Below are positions 1 through 7,264 of a DNA stretch of 21,765 nucleotides, piece after piece. Source of the stretch: Ruminococcus callidus (GTDB lineage Bacteria > Bacillota > Clostridia > Oscillospirales > Ruminococcaceae); the NCBI RefSeq assembly GCF_020709055.1, contig NZ_JAJFCK010000039.1, positions 1-21,765 on the forward strand, given 5' to 3'. The notes below the pieces were generated by a model. The model did no database searches and was not told where the DNA came from. It was given only the letters and a program-made list of their open reading frames with translations. Position 1 is the stretch's first letter, and each line of letters opens with the position of its first letter. Both the position numbers and the translations under genes were made by a program.

Positions 1-56
1 TGCAACAAAATTTGCCGAAAAGACGTAGATAGACGCCTATGAACACGAGCTCTCAG
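1..56. repeat. Partial copy of palindromic intergenic repeat (inverted relative to 19881-19936)
   Basis: These 56 bases are the exact reverse complement of 19881-19936, the left arm of the long palindrome described at 19881-20046. Similarity stops abruptly after base 56, which marks the outer end of the element. The rest lies off the left edge of the window. No coding potential is evident. Confidence 0.9.
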
Positions 57-178
57 GGGGGGTTTTCGGCAGATCCCCCGAAAAAGGAACGGTCGGACTT
101 CTGTAAAAAGGTTTTCTTCTAAGTTATGAGAGGAGTTTGCGGTCTGTGCTGTGTCCGCCGTGAAACTGCGCCCTCGGA

Positions 179-206
179 ACGCTTCCCCCTGACACCGCAT
201 AGAATG
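179..206 (+). promoter_or_regulatory. Possible sigma-K-type promoter for spoVFA
   Basis: AC at 179-180, a 17-base gap, then CATAGAATG at 198-206 resembles the sporulation sigma-K pattern AC-N16/17-CATANNNTA with one mismatch at the last base. Transcription would begin near 213, about 33 bases before the spoVFA start. In Bacillus subtilis the spoVF operon is read by sigma-K in the mother cell, which makes the match more believable. The pattern is short, so chance is possible. The 57-178 stretch also holds a weak 7-bp inverted repeat (63-69 with 78-84) that I cannot assign. Confidence 0.3.
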
Positions 207-245
207 TGGCAAGAGCGCATACAGCGCAGAAGCGGAGGGACAGTG

Positions 246-1139
246 ATGAGATCCAAATATGTGATATGGTTTGCCGGCGGCGACCGGCGGCAGCAGTATG
301 CGGCGGCACGGCTGGCGCAACGGCTGGAGGCGGAGGTGCACGTGCTGGGCGTTTTGCCGGAGCACCGGAAAGTTTCCGGCGTGCTCTGGTGTCCGGAGGG
401 CGTTCCCGCAGCGCCCTGCGATCTGCTGGTGCTGCCCATTCCGGCGAGTGCGGACGGCGAAACCGTTGCCGCACCGCTGGGGTCGTCCCCCATTCCTCTG
501 GCGCAGCTGGCGGCCGGCACGAAGTCCGGCGCACTGGTGCTGGGCGGGAAGTGCAGTCCGGCGGTGCGGACGCAGTTCGGGGCGCAGCAGGTGGAGGACT
601 ATCTCGGCCGTGAGGAGCTGTGCCTTGCCAACGCCGTCCCCACGGCGGAGGGCGCCATCCAGACCGCCATGGAGCAGATGCCCACGACCCTGCACGGCGG
701 CAGTGCGCTGGTGGTGGGGTACGGCAGAATCGGCATGGCGCTGGCACCTCGGCTGCGTGCGCTCGGGATGGAGGTCACGGTGTGCGCCCGCCGCTGCGAG
801 AGCCGTGCGCTGGCGGAAATGCATGGCTGCCGAGCCGTGCCGCCGGAGGAACTGGGAGCGGCGGCAGCGCAGTGCAATCTGGTGTATAACACCGTTCCGG
901 CACTGCTGCTGGAGGAGCCGGTGCTGCGCCGGATGCCGCCGGAGAGCCTGATCATCGATCTGGCATCCCGTCCGGGCGGCACGGATTTTGCGGCGGCACG
1001 GCGGCTGGGGATTCCGGCACTGCTGGCGCTGGCGCTTCCGGCAAAGGTCGCACCGGCGACGGCGGGCGAGATCATTGCGGACACCATCTGCAACATTCTC
1101 AAGGAGAGGGGATTCGCCCATGAACGATCTGACAGGTAA
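246..1139 (+). CDS. spoVFA: Dipicolinate synthase subunit A
   Basis: This 297-residue protein matches the DpaA/SpoVFA family. With SpoVFB it converts 4-hydroxy-tetrahydrodipicolinate, from the lysine pathway, into dipicolinate, the calcium-chelating core compound of endospores. It is made in the mother-cell cytosol. A Rossmann nucleotide-binding loop, GYGRIG, lies at residues 158-163, and the family segment NAVPTAEGAI at about 129-138. The reading frame is open from 126, but ATG at 246 is preferred. It has a GGAGGG ribosome site at 234-239 with 6-base spacing and begins the protein at the usual position, MRSKYVIWFAGGDRR; the upstream extension shows no family character. The 3' end overlaps spoVFB by 20 bases, indicating translational coupling. 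Length is normal for the family. Confidence 0.93.
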   Translation: MRSKYVIWFAGGDRRQQYAAARLAQRLEAEVHVLGVLPEHRKVSGVLWCPEGVPAAPCDLLVLPIPASADGETVAAPLGSSPIPLAQLAAGTKSGALVLGGKCSPAVRTQFGAQQVEDYLGREELCLANAVPTAEGAIQTAMEQMPTTLHGGSALVVGYGRIGMALAPRLRALGMEVTVCARRCESRALAEMHGCRAVPPEELGAAAAQCNLVYNTVPALLLEEPVLRRMPPESLIIDLASRPGGTDFAAARRLGIPALLALALPAKVAPATAGEIIADTICNILKERGFAHERSDR

Positions 1140-1704
1140 GCGAATCGGGTTTGTGGTCACCGGTTCGTTCTGTACCTTTTCCGCCGCTTTCGCACAGGCA
1201 AAACGCCTGCGGGATTCCGGCGCAGTGCTGACGCCGATCTTCTCGGAGCACGCCGCCAGCATGGATACACGCTTTGGCACGGCGGCGGTGCGTGTGGCAG
1301 AGCTGGAGGAGATCTGCGGCAAAAAGGCGCTCCGCACCATTGCGGAGGTGGAACCGCTCGGCCCGAAGTCCATGCTGGATGTGCTGGCGGTGGCACCCTG
1401 TACGGCAAATACAGCGGCAAAGCTGGCGCACAGCATTACGGATACCACGGCGACCATGGCGGTGAAATCCATGCTGCGCCGGCAAAAACCCGTGGTGCTG
1501 GCGCTCGCCACCAACGATGCCCTGCGTGGCTCGGCGAAAAATATCGGGCTGCTGATGAATACCAAGCACTATTATTTCGTGCCCCTGCGGCAGGATGCGC
1601 CGGCGGAGAAACCCGCCTCCCTGGTGGCGGATTTCGAACAGCTGCCGGAAACCGTGTCCCTTGCGCTGGACGGAAAACAAATTCAGCCTGTGTTTTTCTC
1701 GTAG
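1120..1704 (+). CDS. spoVFB: Dipicolinate synthase subunit B (flavoprotein)
   Basis: This 194-residue protein is the second subunit of dipicolinate synthase and belongs to the HFCD flavoprotein fold family (related to UbiX and the Dfp/CoaC decarboxylase). Visible hallmarks are the N-terminal GKRIGFVVTGSFC strand-loop and the VAPCTANTAAKLAHSITDT segment at about residues 91-109, typical of the flavin-binding region. ATG at 1120 is chosen because AAGGAGAGGG at 1101-1110 gives an ideal ribosome site inside the end of spoVFA. A frame open from 988 is just run-through within spoVFA. The pair forms a two-gene operon. No lysine-pathway genes are adjacent. Confidence 0.93.
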   Translation: MNDLTGKRIGFVVTGSFCTFSAAFAQAKRLRDSGAVLTPIFSEHAASMDTRFGTAAVRVAELEEICGKKALRTIAEVEPLGPKSMLDVLAVAPCTANTAAKLAHSITDTTATMAVKSMLRRQKPVVLALATNDALRGSAKNIGLLMNTKHYYFVPLRQDAPAEKPASLVADFEQLPETVSLALDGKQIQPVFFS

Positions 1705-1726
1705 ACACAAGCCGTTAACAACCTTA

Positions 1727-1735
1727 TGGTATACT
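1727..1735 (+). promoter_or_regulatory. Extended -10 promoter upstream of the AEC permease gene
   Basis: TGGTATACT is an extended -10 element (TGn followed by TATACT). I see no convincing -35 hexamer at 16-18 bases, as is common for extended -10 promoters. Transcription would start around 1742, right at the foot of the following hairpin. Confidence 0.5.
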
Positions 1736-1741
1736 AAAAAG

Positions 1742-1773
1742 CAGGTGGAAATCGACAGCTCGGTTTCCACCTG
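1742..1773. terminator. Stem-loop between spoVFB and the AEC permease gene
   Basis: CAGGTGGAAA at 1742-1751 pairs perfectly with TTTCCACCTG at 1764-1773. Three more pairs, one a T-G wobble, leave a six-base loop. The downstream T-tract is weak on the + strand (TTTGTGA). An A-run at 1736-1740 would give a good U-tract for transcripts on the - strand. It may end the spoVF mRNA, act as a bidirectional terminator, or form the 5' end of the permease mRNA. Confidence 0.6.
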
Positions 1774-1819
1774 TTTGTGACTGGACGAAATATGCGGATG
1801 AAACGGGGAGAATGCATCA

Positions 1820-2758
1820 ATGGCATGGATCATTTTGAAGCAGGCGGCGATCATGCTGCTGCTGAATCTGGTGGGCATCATCGCCTACCGCACGAAAATT
1901 GTGGACAAGAACGGCGGCCGCCAGTTCTCCAGCTTTGTGCTGGAGATCGTCACGCCGGTGCTGGTGGTGAACGCCTATTCCGAGGTGGAGTACGAGTTCC
2001 GGCTGGTGGTGAATATGCTGTGGACGTTCCTCATTGCGGCAATCTCCTACGTGGTGGCGATCACGGCGGCGTACCTGCTGATTCGCCGGAAAGCCGGCAG
2101 GGAGACGGAGATCGAGCGCTTCTCCGTCATCTACAGCAACTGCGGCTTCATGGGCATCCCTCTGGCGAGCGCCCTGCTGGGCAACGAGGGGGTGTTCTAC
2201 GCCACGGCGTTCCTCACCATCTTCTTCTGCTTTGCGTGGACGCACGGCATCATGCTCCTCACCGGACAGCACGACCGCCGTGCCCTCCTGAAAAAGTTCT
2301 GCTCTCCCACCATGATCGGCATTGCCATCGGACTGGTGCTGTTTTTCTGCCGCATCCAGCTGCCGGGAATCCTGCAAACCACCTTTGACTACGTGGCGGG
2401 GCTGAATACGCCGATGGCAATGGTCGCCTCCGGCATCAGCGTGGCGCAGGCCAACCTGCTGCAGGCGGTGCGCACCCCACGGGTGTACTACGTGAGCGCC
2501 GTGAAGCTGCTGGGCATTCCTCTGCTGCTGACGCTGCTGTTCTTGCCCCTGTCCTTTATCCCCATGGAGGTGCGGACGGTGGTGCTGGTGCTCATGGCAG
2601 CGCCCTCTGCGGCGATGTGCACGCTCCAGTGCCAGAAGCACAGCATGAACGACGTGTACGCCTCCGGCATCTTTGCCATGACAACGATTTTGTCCATGGC
2701 GGCAATGCCGGCGGTGGTGAAGCTGTTTACCACGCTGCTGGAACTGGTGTCGGCGTGA
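1820..2758 (+). CDS. AEC family transporter (auxin efflux carrier-like permease)
   Basis: This 312-residue, highly hydrophobic protein has about ten membrane segments. It matches the auxin efflux carrier (AEC) family of the BART superfamily, whose bacterial members move organic acids such as malate or malonate and possibly other anions. Family features are the SNCGFMGIPL segment near residues 110-120 at the start of the second helical bundle region, and a C-terminal stretch AAPSAAMCTLQCQKHSMND with following small-residue helices. A GGGGAG ribosome site at 1805-1810 selects ATG 1820; the nearby ATG at 1812 is out of frame. The gene is probably transcribed alone from the extended -10 promoter upstream. 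The substrate cannot be deduced. Confidence 0.88.
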   Translation: MAWIILKQAAIMLLLNLVGIIAYRTKIVDKNGGRQFSSFVLEIVTPVLVVNAYSEVEYEFRLVVNMLWTFLIAAISYVVAITAAYLLIRRKAGRETEIERFSVIYSNCGFMGIPLASALLGNEGVFYATAFLTIFFCFAWTHGIMLLTGQHDRRALLKKFCSPTMIGIAIGLVLFFCRIQLPGILQTTFDYVAGLNTPMAMVASGISVAQANLLQAVRTPRVYYVSAVKLLGIPLLLTLLFLPLSFIPMEVRTVVLVLMAAPSAAMCTLQCQKHSMNDVYASGIFAMTTILSMAAMPAVVKLFTTLLELVSA

Positions 2759-2811
2759 CCTGCCGGAATGTGTATACGGTGTAAATTTTATCGGATTTGG
2801 CACTTTTTCAG

Positions 2812-2840
2812 TTGCAATTCGTAAAAATTTGTGATAAAAT
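2812..2840 (+). promoter_or_regulatory. Sigma-A-type promoter for the ROK regulator gene
   Basis: TTGCAA at 2812-2817, a 17-base spacer, and TAAAAT at 2835-2840 form a good housekeeping promoter in an AT-rich gap. Predicted start is about 2847, giving a leader of roughly 105 bases before ATG 2953. Confidence 0.65.
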
Positions 2841-2855
2841 GAATAAATAAGAGAA

Positions 2856-2887
2856 CCTCCGGATGGGTACGTGAGAGAAACCGGAGG
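2856..2887 (+). other. Leader hairpin in the ROK gene 5' UTR
   Basis: CCTCCGG at 2856-2862 pairs with CCGGAGG at 2881-2887 across an 18-base loop. It lies within the predicted leader and is not followed by a T-run, so it is not a simple terminator. Its right arm contains an SD-like GGAGG, but no start codon follows at usable spacing in the ROK frame. Confidence 0.4.
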
Positions 2888-2952
2888 CAAGAATCCGATT
2901 GTTCCGGAAACGGGATGGTCGGATATGTTTTGAAAAGAAAAGGAAGAACGTC

Positions 2953-4182
2953 ATGAACGATTGTGGCATTAGTAAACTGGATCTCAAGCGGAGAAACCGC
3001 ATGCAGATTCTGCGTGTAGTGCGGGAGCAGGGACCGATCTCCCGTGTAGATATCTCCACGGCACTGCAAATCACCCGTGCGGCGGTTACCATCATCACCA
3101 ATGAAATGATCTCCCAGCACATTCTGGAAGAGATCGGCGAGGAGCCGGTAGAACCCGGTGCGGCAGTCAAGAAGGGACGCCGGAAGATCCTGCTGGACAT
3201 CAATGCAACGTATCGCTTTGCATTGGGCGTGTACGTGGATGAAAAGGAGATCTCCGTCGGACTGACCACATTGAATCTGGAGACCATGGACAAGAAGGTT
3301 ATCATCCACGGCGGCAATCTGACGGCGGAATATGCGGCAGGGATCATTGCCTCCACGGCGAAGACCATGCTGCAAAACAGCTGTCTCACCTCGAAGAACC
3401 TCATTGGCATCGGCATCGGCGTGATGCCCGCTGTGTGGCAGCAGCTGGGCGGCGAGACCACCGAGGACGGCGTGCTGCAGTTCCCCCTGTTCCAGCGCCT
3501 TCTGACAGACCGCTGCAACACCACCATCTATCTGGGCAGCGCCGTGACGCAGTTCGCCATGGCAGGGGTGCAGCATCAGGCACGGAACCACGTCATCAGC
3601 AACCGCCAGCTCTTCCTGCACTGGGGGGACAACCACTTCTACGCCATCCCCATGCAGGGCGCAGAACCGCTCCATGACATTTGCAGCAGCCGGTACTACG
3701 TGGAGAATATGATCGTCGTGCCGGACGGCAGAGAGGCAGAGGGCTATCCCCGTGGCAGTGTGCGTGCAGAACTATCCCTCAGCGCCATCCAGAAGGACGT
3801 TTCCGCCGTATTCTCCGAGGCACAGACACCGGCGCTATACCAACTCACAGACGGCGACCTGACGCAGGTCACGCTGGCCTCCCTGCTGACGGCATCGGAG
3901 GAGGACGTGGCACTGATTCCGGTGACGGAGCAGATCATGGCGAAGTTCAGCCTGCTGCTGAATAACCTCCGCTGTGCCTATTTCAGCGACAGCGTATGTC
4001 TCCACGGCTTTGGCTTCACCCAGCGGAATCTGGAACAGGTGCAGACGTACCTGCGGGAATACACCGAGGATACTTTCGCCGATACCGTGTCCCTCAGCCC
4101 CATCCAGGAGCGCTACCGCTTCCTGTGCGGCTGTATCTACGCCGTGCAGGAGGGCTTCTTCCGGCGAGGCGGACTGAGCTGA
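2953..4182 (+). CDS. ROK family (NagC/XylR-type) transcriptional regulator
   Basis: This 409-residue protein has an N-terminal winged helix-turn-helix at about residues 10-60 (KRRNRMQILRVVREQGPISR, then VDISTALQITRAAVT), followed by a ROK sugar-kinase-like domain. Members bind DNA and release it when a sugar or sugar phosphate binds. The ROK domain is diverged. The first strand reads GVYVDEKEISVGL rather than the kinase-type nucleotide loop, and the CxCGxxGC zinc motif is absent, so it should be a pure regulator. ATG 2953 is chosen over an upstream in-frame TTG (2899) because AAGGAAG at 2940-2946 gives a proper ribosome site. Targets may be its own promoter or the nearby sugar-transport operon; this is inference. 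Confidence 0.85.
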   Translation: MNDCGISKLDLKRRNRMQILRVVREQGPISRVDISTALQITRAAVTIITNEMISQHILEEIGEEPVEPGAAVKKGRRKILLDINATYRFALGVYVDEKEISVGLTTLNLETMDKKVIIHGGNLTAEYAAGIIASTAKTMLQNSCLTSKNLIGIGIGVMPAVWQQLGGETTEDGVLQFPLFQRLLTDRCNTTIYLGSAVTQFAMAGVQHQARNHVISNRQLFLHWGDNHFYAIPMQGAEPLHDICSSRYYVENMIVVPDGREAEGYPRGSVRAELSLSAIQKDVSAVFSEAQTPALYQLTDGDLTQVTLASLLTASEEDVALIPVTEQIMAKFSLLLNNLRCAYFSDSVCLHGFGFTQRNLEQVQTYLREYTEDTFADTVSLSPIQERYRFLCGCIYAVQEGFFRRGGLS

Positions 4183-4200
4183 GAATTTGAATTGCTGTGT

Positions 4201-4236
4201 ACCCGTTTCCGGCATCGCCGGAGACGGGTTTTTTTT
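4201..4236 (+). terminator. Intrinsic terminator of the ROK regulator gene
   Basis: A 13-bp stem (4201-4213 with 4217-4229, one T-G pair) closes on a three-base ATC loop and runs straight into a run of eight T (4229-4236). It sits 19 bases after the stop codon. This is a textbook Rho-independent terminator. Confidence 0.93.
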
Positions 4237-4270
4237 GCGGGAACAGGCTCAAAAAACATCGAAACGCAAC

Positions 4271-4310
4271 GAGGGCACCCCCTCTGGCGGATGCCTTTGG
4301 GAGTGCCCTC
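4271..4310 (-). terminator. Stem-loop, probable terminator of the scaE-like gene
   Basis: GAGGGCAC at 4271-4278 pairs with GTGCCCTC at 4303-4310, with further CCC/GGG pairing inside. Read on the - strand it lies 60 bases past the scaE-like stop, and a six-T run follows about 14 bases later. The distance to the T-run is longer than ideal. It separates two converging transcription units. Confidence 0.6.
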
Positions 4311-4370
4311 ATGCGTGGCGCAGAAACTGCGCACAATTCAGTTGCGAAACAGATTACTCTGTGTTAACTC

Positions 4371-5183
4371 TTACTTTCTCTTCTTGGAAACCAGAGCTAC
4401 GCCGCCGATAACAGCTACAGCTACAGCAACGCCAGCGATCGGCAGTGCGTCACCAGTCTTCGGAGAAGAAGTGGAAGCAGCAGCAGCCTTCTTGGTGGTT
4501 GTAGCTGCCGGAGTAGCAGCCTTAGCGGTTGTGGTAGCCTTCGGAGCTGCAGTGGTTGCAGCCGCAGTGGTAACAGCCGGAGCTTCGGTGGTAACAACCG
4601 GAGCCTCAGTGGTCGGCTCTTCGGTGGTCGGCTCGCCCTTAACTACGATAGCGCCGGAAACTGCAGTGGTCAGACCGCCGTCGCCGTTTACGTTCTCGAA
4701 CTGTGCCTTTGTGCCGTCACGGCCGGTATCAGCTGCAGTGATGGTGTAGGTGTCACCCGGCTGAATGTCAGCATCCTTGATGTCGAAGATCAGGTATGCA
4801 ACAGTTGCGCCGTTTGCAGTATCATAAGCCAGAACGTTACCGTCACGGTCAGCGTCGGTGCTCAGGAACGGCAGCCATGCGAAGTCATATGCCTCAGAGT
4901 AAGCAAACTTCAGAGCCAGGCTGCTGGAGTTGCACTTGATGGAAGTGCAGTCCAGTTCGCTGGTGTCCCACTCAGCGCCCAGAGACAGCTTTACGAAGTT
5001 GTTGTCAACGCTTACCGGAACCTTGATCTGTCCAGCCTTAGCCTCTTCAACAGTTACTTCAACAGTGCCGATGGTTGCAGTGCCGCCAGCTGCGCTTGTC
5101 GGAACAGCCAGAACAGCAGCAGATGTAGCTACGATAGCAGCAGCAGAGAGAGCTGCCATTGTTCTTTTCAATGTAGTCTTCAT
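4371..5183 (-). CDS. Cell-wall-anchored single-cohesin protein (ScaE-like anchoring scaffoldin)
   Basis: This 270-residue secreted protein has a signal peptide at 1-32 (MKTTLKRTMAALSA, cut near TSAA/GG) and a beta-rich cohesin module at about 34-182. A Thr/Ala/Pro linker follows at 183-239, then an SPKTG sortase-type motif at 240-244, a hydrophobic helix and the basic tail KKRK. The organisation matches ScaE of Ruminococcus flavefaciens, the wall-bound cohesin that holds X-dockerin proteins. The upstream gene encodes exactly such an X-dockerin protein. ATG 5183 follows an AAAGGAA ribosome site; an in-frame extension to 5252 lacks one. SPKTG rather than LPXTG suggests a sortase of the type accepting (S/N)PxTG, as known for Clostridioides difficile SrtB. 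The cohesin call rests on overall pattern and context, not on a profile search. Confidence 0.8.
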   Translation of the reverse strand: MKTTLKRTMAALSAAAIVATSAAVLAVPTSAAGGTATIGTVEVTVEEAKAGQIKVPVSVDNNFVKLSLGAEWDTSELDCTSIKCNSSSLALKFAYSEAYDFAWLPFLSTDADRDGNVLAYDTANGATVAYLIFDIKDADIQPGDTYTITAADTGRDGTKAQFENVNGDGGLTTAVSGAIVVKGEPTTEEPTTEAPVVTTEAPAVTTAAATTAAPKATTTAKAATPAATTTKKAAAASTSSPKTGDALPIAGVAVAVAVIGGVALVSKKRK

Positions 5184-5222
5184 TTTTCTATTTCCTTTCA
5201 AAAATAAATCTATGTTATGCAC

Positions 5223-5248
5223 CCGGCGCAATATGCACCTTACGCCGG
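5223..5248 (-). other. Stem-loop between the cttA-like and scaE-like genes
   Basis: CCGGCG at 5223-5228 pairs with CGCCGG at 5243-5248 within the 104-base gap. On the - strand it is followed, after about 15 bases, by ATTTATTTTTG, just before the scaE-like ribosome site. It could be a partial terminator or mRNA-stability element that sets different levels for the two proteins. I see no convincing separate promoter for the scaE-like gene. Confidence 0.4.
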
Positions 5249-5287
5249 ACACAGTAACAACGCATGAATTTGGGAATGGGGATTTGC

Positions 5288-7264
5288 TTACTTGCTGATC
5301 ACGTCAGACCATGCAACGTCCTTACCAGCAGCTCTGTAAGATACATACTGCAGGATGTTGAATGCGTCATCCATGGAGATCTCAGCATCTTCCGTCTTCT
5401 TACCAGCCTTGGACTCGGTATCAACGTCGCTTACATAGAATGCCAGCTTCTCCAGCAGTTCGTCAGAACCGTCAGTGAAGGTTACAGTCTTGCCAGCTGC
5501 GCTGGAAGAATAGTACTGCAGGGTATCGAATGCATCGTCCATGTCAACGTCGCCGTCCAGCTGAGTGTCACCCTTCATTGCAACTGCAACAGTGGGCTTG
5601 TCTTCCAGAGCGGTCTTGTCAGCATCGCCAACGTAGTAGATGTCAACTGCGCCCTTGTAGTACGGAGCAGTGTAAACATCTGCCGGAGTCTGCAGGAAGC
5701 CAAAGTAGCTTGCATCCAGATCCTTGGTGGTGCCGTCCTTCAGGGTAGCAACAGCAGATACGATCAGCTCAGAAGCATCGAAGGACTTTTCATCAGAGAA
5801 GTATACGCCCTCGCCAACCTCAACGGAGATGCTCTCGATGTCCTTCATCGGGATGATGTCGGTAGAAGTAGTGGTTGTAGTCTCGCCAGTGCCGGAAGTG
5901 GTGGTAGTCTCACCGCTGCCGGAAGTGGTTGTGGTCTCACCGCTGCCGGAAGTGGTTGTGGTCTCACCGCTGCCGGAGGTGGTGGTAGTTTCGCCGCTGC
6001 CGGAGGTGGTGGTAGTAGTTTCACCGCTGCCGGAAGTAGTTGTAGTAGTGGTGGTATTGGTATCCGATGTTGTGGTAGTGGTGGTTTCCTTATCCTTCAG
6101 CTCGTATGTTACCGTACGGGTTACATCGAAGGAAACGGTACCGGTTGTTGCGAAAGTAACTTCAACTTCCTTTACGGTGTCGAAAGATACGAATTCCTTA
6201 TCCGGATTCTGCTTTGCAACGTAAGCCTTGACAGCGTCCTGCTCAGCGTCCGGAATCTCGAATGTCAGGTCATATGCGCCATTGGTTGCGCTAGCCTTGA
6301 AGTTTGTGCCCTCGTTCAGAACAGCGGCAACGTCAGCAGCAGAGATGCTCAGCTTTACGTTTGCATCGCTCTGGGTCAGAACGTCGTTTACTGCGCTGAT
6401 GCCCTTGTCGAAGTAGCTGCCGTATGCAGCAACCAGACCGTCAACGGTCTTCGGCTTGCTTGCAGCAGACTCGAAGCCGTTCTTTGCAGCGAAATCAACG
6501 ATTGCAGCAACCACTGCATCGGCATTTGCATAAGAAGTTTCCTCGAAGGACTTTGCTGCGATTGCCTTGGTCAGCTCGGTGTAGCTGCTGTAGTTTGCAG
6601 CAGCCTCGCCCAGGATCTTGCTGAACTGTGCAACATCAGCAGCCGGAACAGCAGCCTGTACCTGTGCAGACAGATCAGCAACCACTGCGTTCAGGTACTC
6701 GTCAAAAGCCGAAACGGTGTAAGCGGTGTTGTTCTTGTCGTTGGTGATAGAACCGGTTACGGTAGCTTCCTTGCTGTTTTCCAGATCGGTGGAAACAACG
6801 AAGCTGTAGTGTACCTTCAGGATGGAAGCGTCTACGGTGTAGTCAACGCCCAACTCGTTCAGCTTGTCCTGAATCTGCGGAACCATGTAAGCGCTCAGAT
6901 CAGCGTCACCGGAAACGGTGAAAACGCCGTCCTTGACGGTCAGGGTCGGATTTGCAGAAGCGGAAACGATATCCTTTACCAGGCTGGTGTACTTGCCGGT
7001 GCCGGACAGGCCTTCAACAATGCTCTTTGCGTCAACGCTGTACTCGCCGTTTACATCCTTTACATAGCCGGCCATACGGGTGTTCCAGTCGGAAACCTGC
7101 TTGCCGTCCTTGATCTCGGACTCCGGATTTACATACAGCAGCTTGTCTGCGGTGATCTGCGCTGCATCCGGCTTTACTGCTGCGGAGCTGGAGATTGCCA
7201 GTACCTGGCCCATAGCCACCGGTACTGCAATGGCTGCAGCGAGAACTCTGTTAAATTTCTTCAT
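5288..7264 (-). CDS. Secreted X-module/dockerin protein (CttA-like), N-terminal function unknown
   Basis: This 658-residue protein has a signal peptide (1 to about 28, MKKFNRVLAAAIAVPVAMGQ onward) and an unrecognised, Ala-rich mixed region at about 30-390. A Thr/Ser/Gly linker built on SGSGETTTT runs from 393 to 465. An Ig-like X module follows at about 469-563, then a C-terminal dockerin at 565-650. Dockerin repeat 1 has a clean calcium loop (D566, Q568, D570, G571, D577, then AFDTLQYYSS). Repeat 2 ends SMDDAFNILQYVS but carries about nine extra residues in its loop. In R. flavefaciens the cttA gene, encoding a carbohydrate-binding X-dockerin protein, lies just before scaE, as here. I do not recognise a carbohydrate-binding module in this N-terminal region. 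ATG 7264 gives a perfect signal peptide and has a GAGAGG site upstream. Confidence 0.82.
   Translation of the reverse strand: MKKFNRVLAAAIAVPVAMGQVLAISSSAAVKPDAAQITADKLLYVNPESEIKDGKQVSDWNTRMAGYVKDVNGEYSVDAKSIVEGLSGTGKYTSLVKDIVSASANPTLTVKDGVFTVSGDADLSAYMVPQIQDKLNELGVDYTVDASILKVHYSFVVSTDLENSKEATVTGSITNDKNNTAYTVSAFDEYLNAVVADLSAQVQAAVPAADVAQFSKILGEAAANYSSYTELTKAIAAKSFEETSYANADAVVAAIVDFAAKNGFESAASKPKTVDGLVAAYGSYFDKGISAVNDVLTQSDANVKLSISAADVAAVLNEGTNFKASATNGAYDLTFEIPDAEQDAVKAYVAKQNPDKEFVSFDTVKEVEVTFATTGTVSFDVTRTVTYELKDKETTTTTTSDTNTTTTTTTSGSGETTTTTSGSGETTTTSGSGETTTTSGSGETTTTSGSGETTTTSGTGETTTTTSTDIIPMKDIESISVEVGEGVYFSDEKSFDASELIVSAVATLKDGTTKDLDASYFGFLQTPADVYTAPYYKGAVDIYYVGDADKTALEDKPTVAVAMKGDTQLDGDVDMDDAFDTLQYYSSSAAGKTVTFTDGSDELLEKLAFYVSDVDTESKAGKKTEDAEISMDDAFNILQYVSYRAAGKDVAWSDVISK
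5870..6088 (-). repeat. Tandem repeat coding the SGSGETTTT linker
   Basis: Near-identical units of 27-30 bases, around seven in number, encode SGSGETTTT(T) with a final SGTG variant. The units differ mainly at third positions. Such arrays change copy number easily, which would vary the reach between the N-terminal region and the X-dockerin. Confidence 0.85.

Noticed and set aside
1817..2890. A 357-codon - strand frame across the AEC permease gene
   Set aside because: It is very His/Gln/Arg-rich, opposite a clear membrane protein, with no ribosome site.
5870..6088. Possible CRISPR array because of regular repeats
   Set aside because: The repeats are contiguous with no unique spacers, and they encode a Thr/Ser/Gly linker in frame.
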